64,000 nucleotides of DNA from Pseudoalteromonas rubra (GCF_000967655.1 NZ_JXYA01000005.1:1-64000); one strand, 5' to 3'; counted from the first letter of the stretch, positions 48,948 to 56,920 are shown. Program-made: numbers and translations. Notes: a model not told the origin generated them from the letters alone.

Positions 48948-49607
48948 ATGAAAACACGCATTCTGAGTGGCTTAACGCTGTCGATAGTCATGTTGAGTGG
49001 CTGTCAGATGATGGGGACGCAGCCGGCGCCACAGGCAGTGGAAACCACCCCCATGACGCCCAAAGTGGCCAAGTTTCGAGAGATAGAAGTGCTTTATGAA
49101 GCTCTGGAGGAACAAGCGCCAGAGGCCGAGCAGCCGATTGATCCAGGCTTTATCAGCGAACGACACCGTAAACAGGTGGCCAACTATGCATCCCAGATAG
49201 CGCTGGAGCTGTCCGACTCTCTATTAGGCGTGCACCCTCATTCCGTGGCGGTCACAAGCTTTGTGAGCTTTGATGATACGCTCAGAAGCAGCAATCAGCT
49301 GGGTAATCAGCTGGCCGAGAACCTGATCCATGCTTTCCAAAAGCTGGGTTATGCTGCGCTGGATTTCAAGTCACAGCAACAGATCCAGGTCACCCGCAGT
49401 GGCGATTTTTTGTTTTCCCGCGATAGCAGAGCCTTACCGGGTAAACCCGAACCCAGCCATGTGTTGTCGGGCACTATGATTTACCGTGACCGGGGCGTAG
49501 AAGTCAATGCGCGGCTGCTCGATTTTGAAAGCCGCCTGGTGGTTGCCAGCTGTATGGTGACCATTCCCTACTTTGTGTTAGATTCCGGCGCAACCGCGGC
49601 CAGATAG
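48948..49607 (+). CDS. FlgO-family lipoprotein, third of three
   Basis: The 219-residue protein has a lipobox (MLSGC) and a FlgO-type domain (VAVTSFVSFDDTLRSSNQLGNQ, ALDFKSQQQIQVTRSGDFLFSRD and VLSGTMIYRDRGVEVNARLL). Compared with flgO it has an extra acidic N-terminal stretch (EALEEQAPEAEQP). Its ATG is two bases after the flgO stop codon, so the genes are co-translated. It ends the operon; a 9-bp hairpin at 49615-49644 follows without a T tract. Confidence 0.82.
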   Translation: MKTRILSGLTLSIVMLSGCQMMGTQPAPQAVETTPMTPKVAKFREIEVLYEALEEQAPEAEQPIDPGFISERHRKQVANYASQIALELSDSLLGVHPHSVAVTSFVSFDDTLRSSNQLGNQLAENLIHAFQKLGYAALDFKSQQQIQVTRSGDFLFSRDSRALPGKPEPSHVLSGTMIYRDRGVEVNARLLDFESRLVVASCMVTIPYFVLDSGATAAR

Positions 49608-49614
49608 CCATTTA

Positions 49615-49644
49615 GCGGCAAAGCGCTGATTTTTCCTTTGCCGC
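49615..49644. terminator. Hairpin after the flgO-like operon
   Basis: GCGGCAAAG (49615-49623) pairs with CTTTGCCGC (49636-49644) across a 12-base T-rich loop. There is no T tract after the right arm, so terminator function is uncertain. Confidence 0.4.
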
Positions 49645-49692
49645 AGCTCACCCACCGTAAAAAAATCAGTTATTGTATTAAGAATCAAATGG

Positions 49693-49721
49693 TTGACCAA
49701 TTAAGCGAAAACGCTTAGTAT
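49693..49721 (+). promoter_or_regulatory. Sigma-70 promoter of tRNA-Arg(CCT)
   Basis: TTGACC (49693-49698) and TAGTAT (49716-49721) are separated by an ideal 17 bases and lie 15 bases before the mature tRNA 5' end. Confidence 0.65.
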
Positions 49722-49736
49722 TTTTCGCAGCGGCAC

Positions 49737-49811
49737 GGCCTCTTAGTTAAATGGATATAACAGCCCCCTCCTAAGGGGTAGTTGCAGGTTCGATTCCTGC
49801 AGGGGCCGCCA
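49737..49811 (+). tRNA. tRNA-Arg (anticodon CCT)
   Basis: The acceptor strands GGCCTCT and AGGGGCC pair (one T-G), the T-arm is GCAGG-TTCGATT-CCTGC and CCA is encoded at 49809-49811. The anticodon loop CTCCTAA (49768-49774) gives CCT at 49770-49772. The gene resembles E. coli argW, a frequent integration target of phages and islands. It stands alone between flagellar genes. Confidence 0.95.
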
Positions 49812-49940
49812 GCTACTTTTCTTTTAAAGCAATCCTGATACAGTAACCAAGCCTCACTCTGAACGACCTGAATTGATTCAGGTGAACCTCATCATGAGAG
49901 GGTGACTAATTTTACCGAGCGTGCTTTTGATACTGTGCGG

Positions 49941-51131
49941 CTAAAGCGCAAAATCTTCCTGGGTTTGTACCATCACTTCTACCAGATCGTTGATCTGAAT
50001 GTTATTCAGCGGGCGCTTTGAAATATTCTCGGCAATCGCATTTTGTGCATTTACCTGAGTAATACGCACCTGATTCAGGGTCTTAATACTTTGCGGAAAA
50101 AACTGGTTGGTCGAGCCCTGCATGTCGCGGCGGTGAGAGAGAGTCAATACCTGGCCAATTTCAATACCATGATTGCGGCCCAGGTTGATCACCAGCTTGC
50201 CCTGTTCCCGGTGCAGGATCTTACCTTTGCTGGGCAGGCATGACAGTGCCGAGTCCAGATCCTGCGCCACGCTGTTAAAAACGCTCTGGATCTGTTTGGC
50301 ATAGTTGGTACGCCAAAAGGTATCACTGTAGACATCAACAATTTTGGTCTTTTCGAAAGGCCAGACGCCACTGACGGCATAGTGTTTTTGCCACACCTTG
50401 TCTCGGGTCAGCGCATCAAATGCTACAAAGTCGATTTTAAAGCTGCGCACGTATTCTTCATCCTGCCAGAATGCGTAGTCATCGTTGGTTTTATCTCCCG
50501 CTGCAACGTCCGTGATCTGGCTCATCAGCACGTACTGGCTATTGCTCACGGTGGTCAGCGAATCGATCAGCTGTCCATCGTATTCAAAGCGTTGAGTAAA
50601 AAACGGACGGGCATTGATCGCATGATCCAGATAGGGGATCGGCTTAACGGTGAGATTGCGTTGCGCCAGTGTATGGTAAAGGCGTTCACTGGTGGCTTTG
50701 GCAATGTCAAAAATTTGACCCAGGCGTGCCTGATGCGGCTGAATAAGCTGACTTTGTGTGATGGTCACCTGCTTTGCCACCGCCGCTTGTGCGCATTGCT
50801 CCAGCTTGGGGAAGATGTCCAGGTGCAAAGTAACACTGACGATCCCATCTTGCTTTTGTTCAGAAACCAGGTTGATCTGTTGGATCTCGCCATGACTTTT
50901 TATCTTGATCTGATCTTGCGTGAGCACGCCGTCGGCCAGGGTCTGAACGCTGGATACGGTCGCACCGGAGAAGATCAGCGCCTGAGTGATGGCATCCTGT
51001 ACGGCTTCCTGGCGTGCTTCGGCCAGATCTTCGGTGTGCGCATTGGCATAGCCCGTTACTTCAAACCACTCTGCACTGGCCCCAAAACTGGCGGTAGCCA
51101 GTAACACACTCATAATACGCGACAATTTCAT
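49941..51131 (-). CDS. flgT: FlgT, flagellar H-ring assembly protein
   Basis: FlgT forms part of the H ring around the basal body in Vibrio-type polar flagella and is needed for motor assembly. The 396-residue protein has a signal peptide (MKLSRIMSVLLATASFGASA) and the expected N-terminal motif WFEVTGYANAHTEDLAEARQEAVQDAITQALIFSG-type region. The frame is open further upstream, but the start at 51131 is preferred because it begins the signal peptide and the sigma-54 promoter at 51173-51189 would start transcription inside the longer frame. It is divergent from flgP. Confidence 0.9.
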   Translation of the reverse strand: MKLSRIMSVLLATASFGASAEWFEVTGYANAHTEDLAEARQEAVQDAITQALIFSGATVSSVQTLADGVLTQDQIKIKSHGEIQQINLVSEQKQDGIVSVTLHLDIFPKLEQCAQAAVAKQVTITQSQLIQPHQARLGQIFDIAKATSERLYHTLAQRNLTVKPIPYLDHAINARPFFTQRFEYDGQLIDSLTTVSNSQYVLMSQITDVAAGDKTNDDYAFWQDEEYVRSFKIDFVAFDALTRDKVWQKHYAVSGVWPFEKTKIVDVYSDTFWRTNYAKQIQSVFNSVAQDLDSALSCLPSKGKILHREQGKLVINLGRNHGIEIGQVLTLSHRRDMQGSTNQFFPQSIKTLNQVRITQVNAQNAIAENISKRPLNNIQINDLVEVMVQTQEDFAL

Positions 51132-51172
51132 GACTTTATTACCGAACTCTAAGCAAATCTCTATACTGAAAC

Positions 51173-51189
51173 AGCAAGTCTCGTGCCAA
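51173..51189 (-). promoter_or_regulatory. Sigma-54 promoter of flgT
   Basis: On the minus strand the sequence is TTGGCACGAGACTTGCT, a perfect match to the sigma-54 consensus YTGGCACG-N4-TTGCW. The predicted start is about 30 bases before the flgT ATG. Confidence 0.9.
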
Positions 51190-51194
51190 TGGTG

Positions 51195-51211
51195 TTGGCA
51201 AGGTTTGTGCA
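51195..51211 (+). promoter_or_regulatory. Sigma-54 promoter of flgP
   Basis: TTGGCAAGGTTTGTGCA has GG (51197-51198) and GC (51209-51210) ten bases apart and matches the consensus at nearly all fixed positions. It begins six bases from the divergent flgT promoter. flgP starts 55 bases downstream. Confidence 0.75.
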
Positions 51212-51265
51212 TACAGAAACCTTACTTGATGATATGGCCAACAGGCCACACAGAGGAGTTACCCT

Positions 51266-51760
51266 ATGAATCAGTTTAGAGCGCTTTGGCATCAACGGGT
51301 AGTCAGCCTGGTTAAATTCTGTGTTGTTGCAACAGGACTAAGCCTGGCGGGATGTAGCTCTATTATAGATAAGCATGTTGAATACAGTTATGTAAAACCC
51401 GATTCTTACCCTGTGCTTAAGGCGGTTGGCTATGCGCCACTGAGTTCACAGCCGGGCAGCAGCGACACAGAAAAAATGCTGATGGCCATTAAGGTATCTA
51501 AGCTTGAAGCCTATCGTGAGCTGGCTGAGCAGGTATATGGTCACAGATTAAGTGCCAGCACCACGGTACAGGGCGCAATTGCACAAAACGATGGGTTACG
51601 CAGTCAGGTACAAGGCTTGATCCGCGGTGCTAAGGTAATGAAAAGCTATGCGGTTGGGGATATCTATACCACAGAGCTGGAGCTGGATATGAAGCGGGTT
51701 CACGATTTGTATATCGGTGAAGTGAAACCACGCAAAGTCGAGCGCGTCACGTATTACTGA
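51266..51760 (+). CDS. flgP: FlgP, outer-membrane flagellar lipoprotein (LPP20 family)
   Basis: FlgP is a lipoprotein of the distal outer-membrane disk in sheathed polar flagella. The 164-residue protein has a long hydrophobic signal with the lipobox (SLAGCSS) and the LPP20/FlgP segment KVSKLEAYRELAEQVYGHRLSAS followed by VKGLIRGAKVMKSY-type sequence. It has a GAGGAG site and a sigma-54 promoter. It is divergent from flgT. Confidence 0.9.
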   Translation: MNQFRALWHQRVVSLVKFCVVATGLSLAGCSSIIDKHVEYSYVKPDSYPVLKAVGYAPLSSQPGSSDTEKMLMAIKVSKLEAYRELAEQVYGHRLSASTTVQGAIAQNDGLRSQVQGLIRGAKVMKSYAVGDIYTTELELDMKRVHDLYIGEVKPRKVERVTYY

Positions 51761-51875
51761 GCGAGCCCTGACGGGCTAGGGCGGTAAATTATGTCCTTTG
51801 CTTTCATTGTGCCTTCAATTTATACTGTTTAAATATACACATCACCTCAGCGATCTGAGGTGCAGAGTAAGGTTA

Positions 51876-52382
51876 ATGGGAGATTTGTCGGTGCTTGATC
51901 CGAGAAATGAAGCGCAAAAGGTGCTTAAACGTTTGTGGTGTGACAGTCAGTTTCCGGTTGATCCTGTGACCATTTGTAAGTCGCTAGGCCTGGACGTTGT
52001 AGAAATGGCGCTACCAGATAAGGTGTCGGGTGCGCTTATCAAAGAGGCGGGTGCCGATCCGGTTATCGTGTTACATCAGGACGACCACCTGAATCGCAAG
52101 CGTTTTAGCTGTGCCCATGAGCTTGGCCATTATATTTCCCGTATCGAGTCTGACAATACAGACAAAGAATACGAATATATCGACCTCAGAGGCCCCAGCG
52201 CGTCTACCGGCGAAGACGAGGAAGAAGTGTTCGCCAACCAGTTTGCTGCCAACTTATTAATGCCCAATGAAGAAGTGAAAAAGCTGCATCGTAAGAAAAT
52301 GGCCCACTTTGAAATGGCGCTGCATTTTGGTGTGTCCGTTGAAGCCCTTAAGTATAAGCTCAATGCGCTGGAGCTGTTGTAA
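51876..52382 (+). CDS. ImmA/IrrE-family metallopeptidase
   Basis: The 168-residue protein contains the zinc-protease motif HELGH (in FSCAHELGHYIS) and the downstream ANQFAANLLMPNEEV segment of the ImmA/IrrE (DUF955) family, which in other systems cleaves phage or stress repressors. There is no N-terminal HTH. The ATG at 51876 follows TAAGG; an in-frame start 78 bases upstream would add unrelated sequence over a CACCTCAG/CTGAGGTG hairpin (51843-51862). It is fused by a TAATG overlap to a two-TM protein. Its presence among flagellar genes is unexplained. Confidence 0.85.
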   Translation: MGDLSVLDPRNEAQKVLKRLWCDSQFPVDPVTICKSLGLDVVEMALPDKVSGALIKEAGADPVIVLHQDDHLNRKRFSCAHELGHYISRIESDNTDKEYEYIDLRGPSASTGEDEEEVFANQFAANLLMPNEEVKKLHRKKMAHFEMALHFGVSVEALKYKLNALELL

Positions 52383-52726
52383 TGACGCAAAACAGGGAAG
52401 ATAGTAAGGCCGAGCAGTCATCGTTTGTTGCGCAAATTAAACACAACGTCAAAGAGAATAAATTCACCAATGTTGACCCCATGCAGGCGCAGAAGGTTAA
52501 AGATGCCGAGTCAGACCGTGGCCTGAAACAGCGTTATGCTTTGTGGTTTATTGTTATTCTTGCCGTACAACTTTTGATTATGAACTTAGTGCTCGTACTG
52601 GTGGGTATGGATAAGTTGCATTTTGAAGAGTGGACACTGAATTTATACATGGCGGGAACGCTGGCTGAGGTGTTCGGCGTGATCCTGGTGATCACCAAAA
52701 ACCTGTTTCCCACCAAAGCCGAGTAG
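52382..52726 (+). CDS. Small two-TM inner-membrane protein paired with the ImmA-like protease
   Basis: The 114-residue product has a charged N-terminus of about 50 residues and two TM helices (about 53-75 and 86-107), ending in KNLFPTKAE. No family is recognised. The start overlaps the protease stop (TAATG), so the two are translated together and probably act together. It could be a membrane target, sensor or regulator of the protease. Confidence 0.75.
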   Translation: MTQNREDSKAEQSSFVAQIKHNVKENKFTNVDPMQAQKVKDAESDRGLKQRYALWFIVILAVQLLIMNLVLVLVGMDKLHFEEWTLNLYMAGTLAEVFGVILVITKNLFPTKAE

Positions 52727-52741
52727 ATTTAGCCTGAACAC

Positions 52742-53170
52742 TCAGGCTTTAAGATTTTTAACCAACTCACCCATATTAGAGACGACACTGCCATCTTGCC
52801 CATAGGTCATCGAGGTGGGCGCGCCAATCAAAATATCTTTCAGCTCGCGAACGGTTAGCTGTGCCTGGTGCGCAGCCTGAGCATTAACGTCATTTTGTTT
52901 TTTGCAGCGATACAGTAAATCTTTAACCTGCTCGGTTAACGGGGTGATTTCTTCGTGGCTAAATGTCGCTTGCGGGTATTTAGACAGGTCTTTATCAAGC
53001 TTTTGCAGCTGATTAAGGGTCGTAAGCTTAGTGCGAGCGATTTCTTTGAGGTTGTCGCCGTTGCGAGAAGCAAGCGCATCCAGTTCATCGTCCAGAAGCT
53101 GGGTCAGAGCTTCCAGAAGATTAATTTGCGCTGTTAGCTGGTGGGCACACAGTGCCGTTTGGTCGTCCAC
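52742..53170 (-). CDS. flgN: FlgN, hook-associated protein chaperone
   Basis: FlgN is the cytoplasmic export chaperone for FlgK and FlgL. The 142-residue protein is helical with the FlgN pattern (LLEALTQLLDDELDALASRNGDNLKEIA). The start is GTG. It follows flgM by seven bases, the usual flgM-flgN pair, and is convergent with the two-TM protein gene, from which it is separated by only 15 bases. Confidence 0.88.
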   Translation of the reverse strand: MDDQTALCAHQLTAQINLLEALTQLLDDELDALASRNGDNLKEIARTKLTTLNQLQKLDKDLSKYPQATFSHEEITPLTEQVKDLLYRCKKQNDVNAQAAHQAQLTVRELKDILIGAPTSMTYGQDGSVVSNMGELVKNLKA

Positions 53171-53177
53171 TTATACT

Positions 53178-53501
53178 CTATCCAAATAAATCGAACTCAA
53201 AGGCGGCAATATTTTTAGCCAGCTTTTCGCTGTCTACCTGATATTTGCCCTCGGCAATGGCTTTTTTCAGTTCATCGACTTTTTTACTGTCGAAAGATGG
53301 TGCTTGTTGCGCTTTTTCCTGCAACCCTTTCAGTTGCTGAGCTTGCGGCGTCAGACTCACTGAGTCGGCAGCGGCTTTAGCTTGCGCTTGTGGCTTGGCT
53401 GCGGTGTTGCTTGCTTCATTTCTTTGTAATTCAGCACGTTGTTGCTTTGCATTCGTTGCAACATTGTTCGGCTGATTTTGACCGTTAATGTTGTTTACCA
53501 T
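53178..53501 (-). CDS. flgM: FlgM, anti-sigma-28 factor
   Basis: FlgM binds FliA (sigma-28) until it is exported through the completed hook. The 107-residue protein has a low-complexity, disordered N-terminal half and the C-terminal FliA-binding helices (FDSKKVDELKKAIAEGKYQVDSEKLAKNIAAFEFDLF). It has a sigma-28 promoter just upstream, giving feedback control, and shares the transcript with flgN. Confidence 0.93.
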   Translation of the reverse strand: MVNNINGQNQPNNVATNAKQQRAELQRNEASNTAAKPQAQAKAAADSVSLTPQAQQLKGLQEKAQQAPSFDSKKVDELKKAIAEGKYQVDSEKLAKNIAAFEFDLFG

Positions 53502-53536
53502 GATGATGACCCGTTAGTTAAATTGCTTCAGCCTTT

Positions 53537-53563
53537 ATATCGGCAAGCCTTTCGCTTACTTTA
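53537..53563 (-). promoter_or_regulatory. Sigma-28 (FliA) promoter of flgMN
   Basis: On the minus strand TAAA (53563-53560), a 15-base spacer and GCCGATAT (53544-53537) match the sigma-28 consensus TAAA-N15-GCCGATAA with a single mismatch. flgM starts 36 bases downstream. Confidence 0.75.
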
Positions 53564-53572
53564 GCAAAAAAA

Positions 53573-54286
53573 TCAGATTTTGACTGCTACTGAATCAACA
53601 TCTTTCACCCGTGCAAGCACCGTTTTTCCTGACCTCGCATTTTTGACCCGGATCTGCTCTCCTAAGTTCCCATCCTGCAAGGCAATACCATTGGTTTTAA
53701 TCATAAGTGTGCCATCACTGGCCAGAATTGTCACGTTATCGCCTTTGCAAATCATGCAAATCTGAAACATGCTAAGCGGTTTACCCTGTTGGATGCGGCG
53801 TTTGGTTTTGCTGCCCACCAGCAGTGCCATATCGTCAATATTGGCCGCACGCACAAAGTGCTTGGGTCGCATCTCGATTGTTAAATCCTCTGCAGTTAAC
53901 AGTACGCCTTTATCAAGCATGCGGGTGCTGACAATCACAGGGAGCAGTGTTTCGATTTTTACATGAACAAACTGAACCCAAGACTCCAAGTCGTCACAGC
54001 GCACCATAACCGTCACCTGACGATTAAAAGGCGGGCTGGATTTGCTGCTAACTTGCAGTGGTTGCAGGCATTGACGTTCAGGAATGCGGGTGTCCAGTGG
54101 TAACGCCGTAACGTGTTGCTCTTCTTCTGCCTGAGTGGGCGCAGGGGTCTGCGTTGCAATAAAATCTATTGCTAATTTTTCAATGTCTTTTGACTCATAG
54201 GTTTGACCATAAGCAAATGACGTGGCTAAAAAATATGCCACTATGGGAAAGAAATAAGCGGATAATGTAATTTTTAACAAACTCAT
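53573..54286 (-). CDS. flgA: FlgA, P-ring assembly chaperone
   Basis: FlgA is the periplasmic chaperone for FlgI in the P ring. The 237-residue protein has a signal peptide (about 1-27, LSAYFFPIVAYFLATSFAYG), a middle domain with paired cysteines (RQCLQPL and VRCDDLE), and the C-terminal SAF domain (VIVSTRMLDKGVLLTAEDLTIE through GNLGEQIRVKNARSGKTVLARV). It lies upstream of flgM in the same direction and divergent from cheV, the standard arrangement in Vibrio-type loci. Confidence 0.93.
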   Translation of the reverse strand: MSLLKITLSAYFFPIVAYFLATSFAYGQTYESKDIEKLAIDFIATQTPAPTQAEEEQHVTALPLDTRIPERQCLQPLQVSSKSSPPFNRQVTVMVRCDDLESWVQFVHVKIETLLPVIVSTRMLDKGVLLTAEDLTIEMRPKHFVRAANIDDMALLVGSKTKRRIQQGKPLSMFQICMICKGDNVTILASDGTLMIKTNGIALQDGNLGEQIRVKNARSGKTVLARVKDVDSVAVKI

Positions 54287-54425
54287 GATGTTTCGACTAT
54301 GCTTATGTGGTGAAACAAGGTATAAAGATTTTGCGTGATTTGCCTCACCGCTTCAAGGGCGACTTTGAATGGTAGAGTACAAGCAAACATTGTTCCGATA
54401 AGCAGTTTTATAGCAGGAGAATGAC

Positions 54426-55358
54426 ATGGCAGGTATTTTGGACTCAGTAAACCAACGAACGCAGTTGGTGGGTCAAAACCGACTTGAACTTTTACTATTT
54501 CGCCTCAGAGGGCGCCAACGCTTTGGGATCAATGTATTCAAAGTGAGAGAGGTACTACAGTGCCCACCCCTGACGGCAATGCCTAAGTCCAATGCGTTTA
54601 TCAGAGGCGTTGCACACATTCGGGGGCAAACCATTTCCGTGATCGACATGTCGTTGGCTGTTGGCGGGCCGCCTATCGAAAATATCAAAGACTGCTTCAT
54701 CATTATTGCTGAGTATAACCGCTCTGTGCAGGGGTTTTTGGTGGGGGCGGTTGAGCGCATAGTAAATATGAACTGGGAAAAAATAATGCCGCCGCCTTCA
54801 GGTGCAGGGCGTTATTCCTATCTGACTGCGGTCACCGAAATTGAAAATGAGCTGGTTGAGATCCTCGATGTAGAAAAGATCCTTAATGAGATCTGCCCAA
54901 TTAACACTGAAGTGAGTCAAGAAATTGTCGCCGACGGTGAAATGCAGCGAGACCTGGGTGAGCGTATTGTTTTTATTGCCGATGATTCTGCGGTAGCACG
55001 TAATCAGGTGAAGCGCGCACTGGAGCCATTAGGAGTGCAGACTGAGCTGGCCAAAAATGGTAAAGAAGCCCTGATCCGCTTGAAAGAAATTGCGGAGATG
55101 GATTGCCAGAACGATGTCACTGAACGCGTGGGCTTGTTGATCTCAGACGTTGAAATGCCTGAAATGGATGGCTACACCCTGACCGCAGAGATAAAAGCGG
55201 ATCCTAAACTGGCGCCTTTGCATGTTATTTTACATACTTCATTGAGTGGCGTATTTAACCACGCAATGATCGAAAAGGTCGGTGCTGATGACTTTATTGC
55301 TAAATTTAACCCCGATGAATTGGCAACAGCCGTGAAGAAATGGGTTCATTGCGATTAA
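54426..55358 (+). CDS. cheV: CheV, chemotaxis coupling protein with receiver domain
   Basis: CheV couples chemoreceptors to CheA and can be phosphorylated for adaptation. The 310-residue protein has a CheW-like domain (about 17-160, with RFGINVFKVREVL and HIRGQTISVIDM) and a C-terminal receiver domain (acceptor Asp in LLISDVEMPEMDG). A GCAGGAGA site precedes the ATG. A weak sigma-28-like TCCGATAA lies at 54394-54401. cheR overlaps its end. Confidence 0.95.
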   Translation: MAGILDSVNQRTQLVGQNRLELLLFRLRGRQRFGINVFKVREVLQCPPLTAMPKSNAFIRGVAHIRGQTISVIDMSLAVGGPPIENIKDCFIIIAEYNRSVQGFLVGAVERIVNMNWEKIMPPPSGAGRYSYLTAVTEIENELVEILDVEKILNEICPINTEVSQEIVADGEMQRDLGERIVFIADDSAVARNQVKRALEPLGVQTELAKNGKEALIRLKEIAEMDCQNDVTERVGLLISDVEMPEMDGYTLTAEIKADPKLAPLHVILHTSLSGVFNHAMIEKVGADDFIAKFNPDELATAVKKWVHCD

Positions 55359-56209
55359 TTAGTGGCGGTAATACTTTGGAAAATAAACACTTAGAACAAA
55401 GCGAGTATGACCAGTTTCGCACTTTTTTAGAACAACAGTGTGGGATTGTACTGGGCGACAACAAACTTTATTTAGTAAAAAGCCGACTGGCGCCCTTAAT
55501 GTCTCGTTTTAGCGTTGACTCTCTGTCAGCTCTGGTTAGTAAAACGCTCAGCCCGCACGAGCGGCAATTGCGTGCCGCTGTGGTGGATGCGATGACCACT
55601 AACGAAACCCTGTGGTTTCGTGATCAATATCCTTTTGAGCTACTTAAAACGAAGATTTTCTCTGAATTTAAAGATCTGCGTCGGCCCGTTAAGATTTGGT
55701 CTGCGGCCAGTTCATCCGGGCAGGAACCTTATTCTATTGCCATGTCAGCCAATGAGTTTCAGACATCAAACCCTGGCGCGTTGAAAATGGGTGTTCAGAT
55801 AGTTGGTACAGATATCTCCAATACCATGCTGGATATGTGTAAAAATGCCGAGTACGATGCGCTGGCATTGGCACGCGGCTTGTCACCGGAACGTAAAAAG
55901 AAGTTCTTTACAGACAGTGGTAACGGGATGGCGAAAGTGAATGAGCCTATTCGCCGCATGGTTAACTTCAGACATTTAAATTTGCTCGACTCTTATGCAT
56001 TGCTGGGCAAGTTTGACGTGATTTTCTGTCGTAATGTACTGATTTACTTCTCGCCGGATGTTAAAGCGAAGATCATCAGCCAGTTTGCCCAAGCGCTTAA
56101 CCCTAAAGGGTATTTGTTCCTTGGTGCGTCTGAATCTATGGCGGGTCTGAACAACGACTTTGATATGCTGCGCTGTAACCCGGGTATCATTTACCAGAAA
56201 AAAACCTGA
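55340..56209 (+). CDS. cheR: CheR, chemoreceptor methyltransferase
   Basis: CheR methylates glutamates of chemoreceptors with SAM. The 289-residue protein has the N-terminal helical domain (ECGIVLGDNKLYLVKSRL-type), the SAM motif WSAASSSGQEPYSIAMSA and DVIFCRNVLIYFS. The start is ambiguous: the ATG at 55340 overlaps cheV by 19 bases, while a TTG at 55376 has a better ribosome site and aligns with Vibrio CheR. A 6-bp GGCCGC/GCGGCC hairpin follows at 56220-56236. The expected flgB operon does not follow. Confidence 0.94.
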   Translation: MGSLRLISGGNTLENKHLEQSEYDQFRTFLEQQCGIVLGDNKLYLVKSRLAPLMSRFSVDSLSALVSKTLSPHERQLRAAVVDAMTTNETLWFRDQYPFELLKTKIFSEFKDLRRPVKIWSAASSSGQEPYSIAMSANEFQTSNPGALKMGVQIVGTDISNTMLDMCKNAEYDALALARGLSPERKKKFFTDSGNGMAKVNEPIRRMVNFRHLNLLDSYALLGKFDVIFCRNVLIYFSPDVKAKIISQFAQALNPKGYLFLGASESMAGLNNDFDMLRCNPGIIYQKKT

Positions 56210-56452
56210 CCTTTTTGTCGGCCGCTGTGTGCGGCCCGCGTATTCCTGCTAAGTGCCCTTTAGCGGCCACTTCATACAGCCAAACCCCTAGCGTCAATCT
56301 CACACAACTGATCTCGTAGAACCTTCCTGTATACAGTTGCAACGATGGCAAACCTCGCTAATGCAGATACATCTATGCGGTATTGCTATGTCCAGCAAAA
56401 GTGTTCCCAGATATACTTCACTTTATTCAGTATTAGATTTTTACCGTGACTC

Positions 56453-56704
56453 ATGGCGAAACCCAATAAAAAAGGCCCCACCAGAACCGTCGATATTTTT
56501 TGTGCCAACTGTAAGGCTCCGCTGTATAAATACCGAAAGGGTGGAAAAGGCGCATTGGTTAAGTGCTTTAAAGAACGTATTGTGACGGATCACACTAAGC
56601 TTGGCGGTGTGTGTCCAGGTTGCGATACCGTGTTTGCCCGAGATACGCTGGTGCGCGGCACGCCCGCCTTTAAAATGATTGGTGGCAAAGTGTTTTGCAA
56701 ATAA
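56453..56704 (+). CDS. Small zinc-ribbon protein
   Basis: The 83-residue protein has two CxxC knuckles (CANCKA at about 17-20 and CPGC at about 54-57) plus a KGGKGALVKC motif, a compact zinc-ribbon plan. No function can be given, though such proteins are usually nucleic-acid or rRNA-linked. The ribosome site is weak. An overlapping larger frame at 56337 lacks any such signature and is rejected. Confidence 0.65.
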   Translation: MAKPNKKGPTRTVDIFCANCKAPLYKYRKGGKGALVKCFKERIVTDHTKLGGVCPGCDTVFARDTLVRGTPAFKMIGGKVFCK

Positions 56705-56713
56705 GCCCTGCAC

Positions 56714-56920
56714 TTATTTGTGCCATTTTTCCATGAGTTTAATAAAAAGGGTCAGAACAACAAAAACAAATAGCGCAATTTCAAGGGCAAGTATCCCAGT
56801 GTTGCCTCCCGAAATAGTGCGAAGAAATTCACTACAGCTGCCGCTGCAATTGCTGTAGCGCCATGCCCAGGCGTTTTCGCAGACCAGGCCAAACGCGAGG
56901 AAAAGTTTGTTGGGCTTCAT
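56714..56920 (-). CDS. Putative tiny membrane protein
   Basis: The 68-residue frame has a signal-like start (MKPNKLFLAFGLVCENAWAW with an AWA cleavage site), a short Cys-containing segment (NCSGSCSEF) and a C-terminal TM helix (GILALEIALFVFVVLTLFI) followed by a basic tail. The ordered topology argues that it is real, but there is no clear ribosome site. It is convergent with the zinc-ribbon gene, nine bases away. Confidence 0.45.
   Translation of the reverse strand: MKPNKLFLAFGLVCENAWAWRYSNCSGSCSEFLRTISGGNTGILALEIALFVFVVLTLFIKLMEKWHK

Noticed and set aside
54371..54401. Sigma-54 or sigma-28 promoter of cheV
   Set aside because: The GG/GC spacing is right but the rest of the sigma-54 match is poor, and the sigma-28-like TCCGATAA lacks a TAAA at 15 bases; neither is strong enough to call.
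56337..56585. 82-residue frame overlapping the zinc-ribbon gene
   Set aside because: It overlaps the better-supported zinc-ribbon frame and has no recognisable domain.
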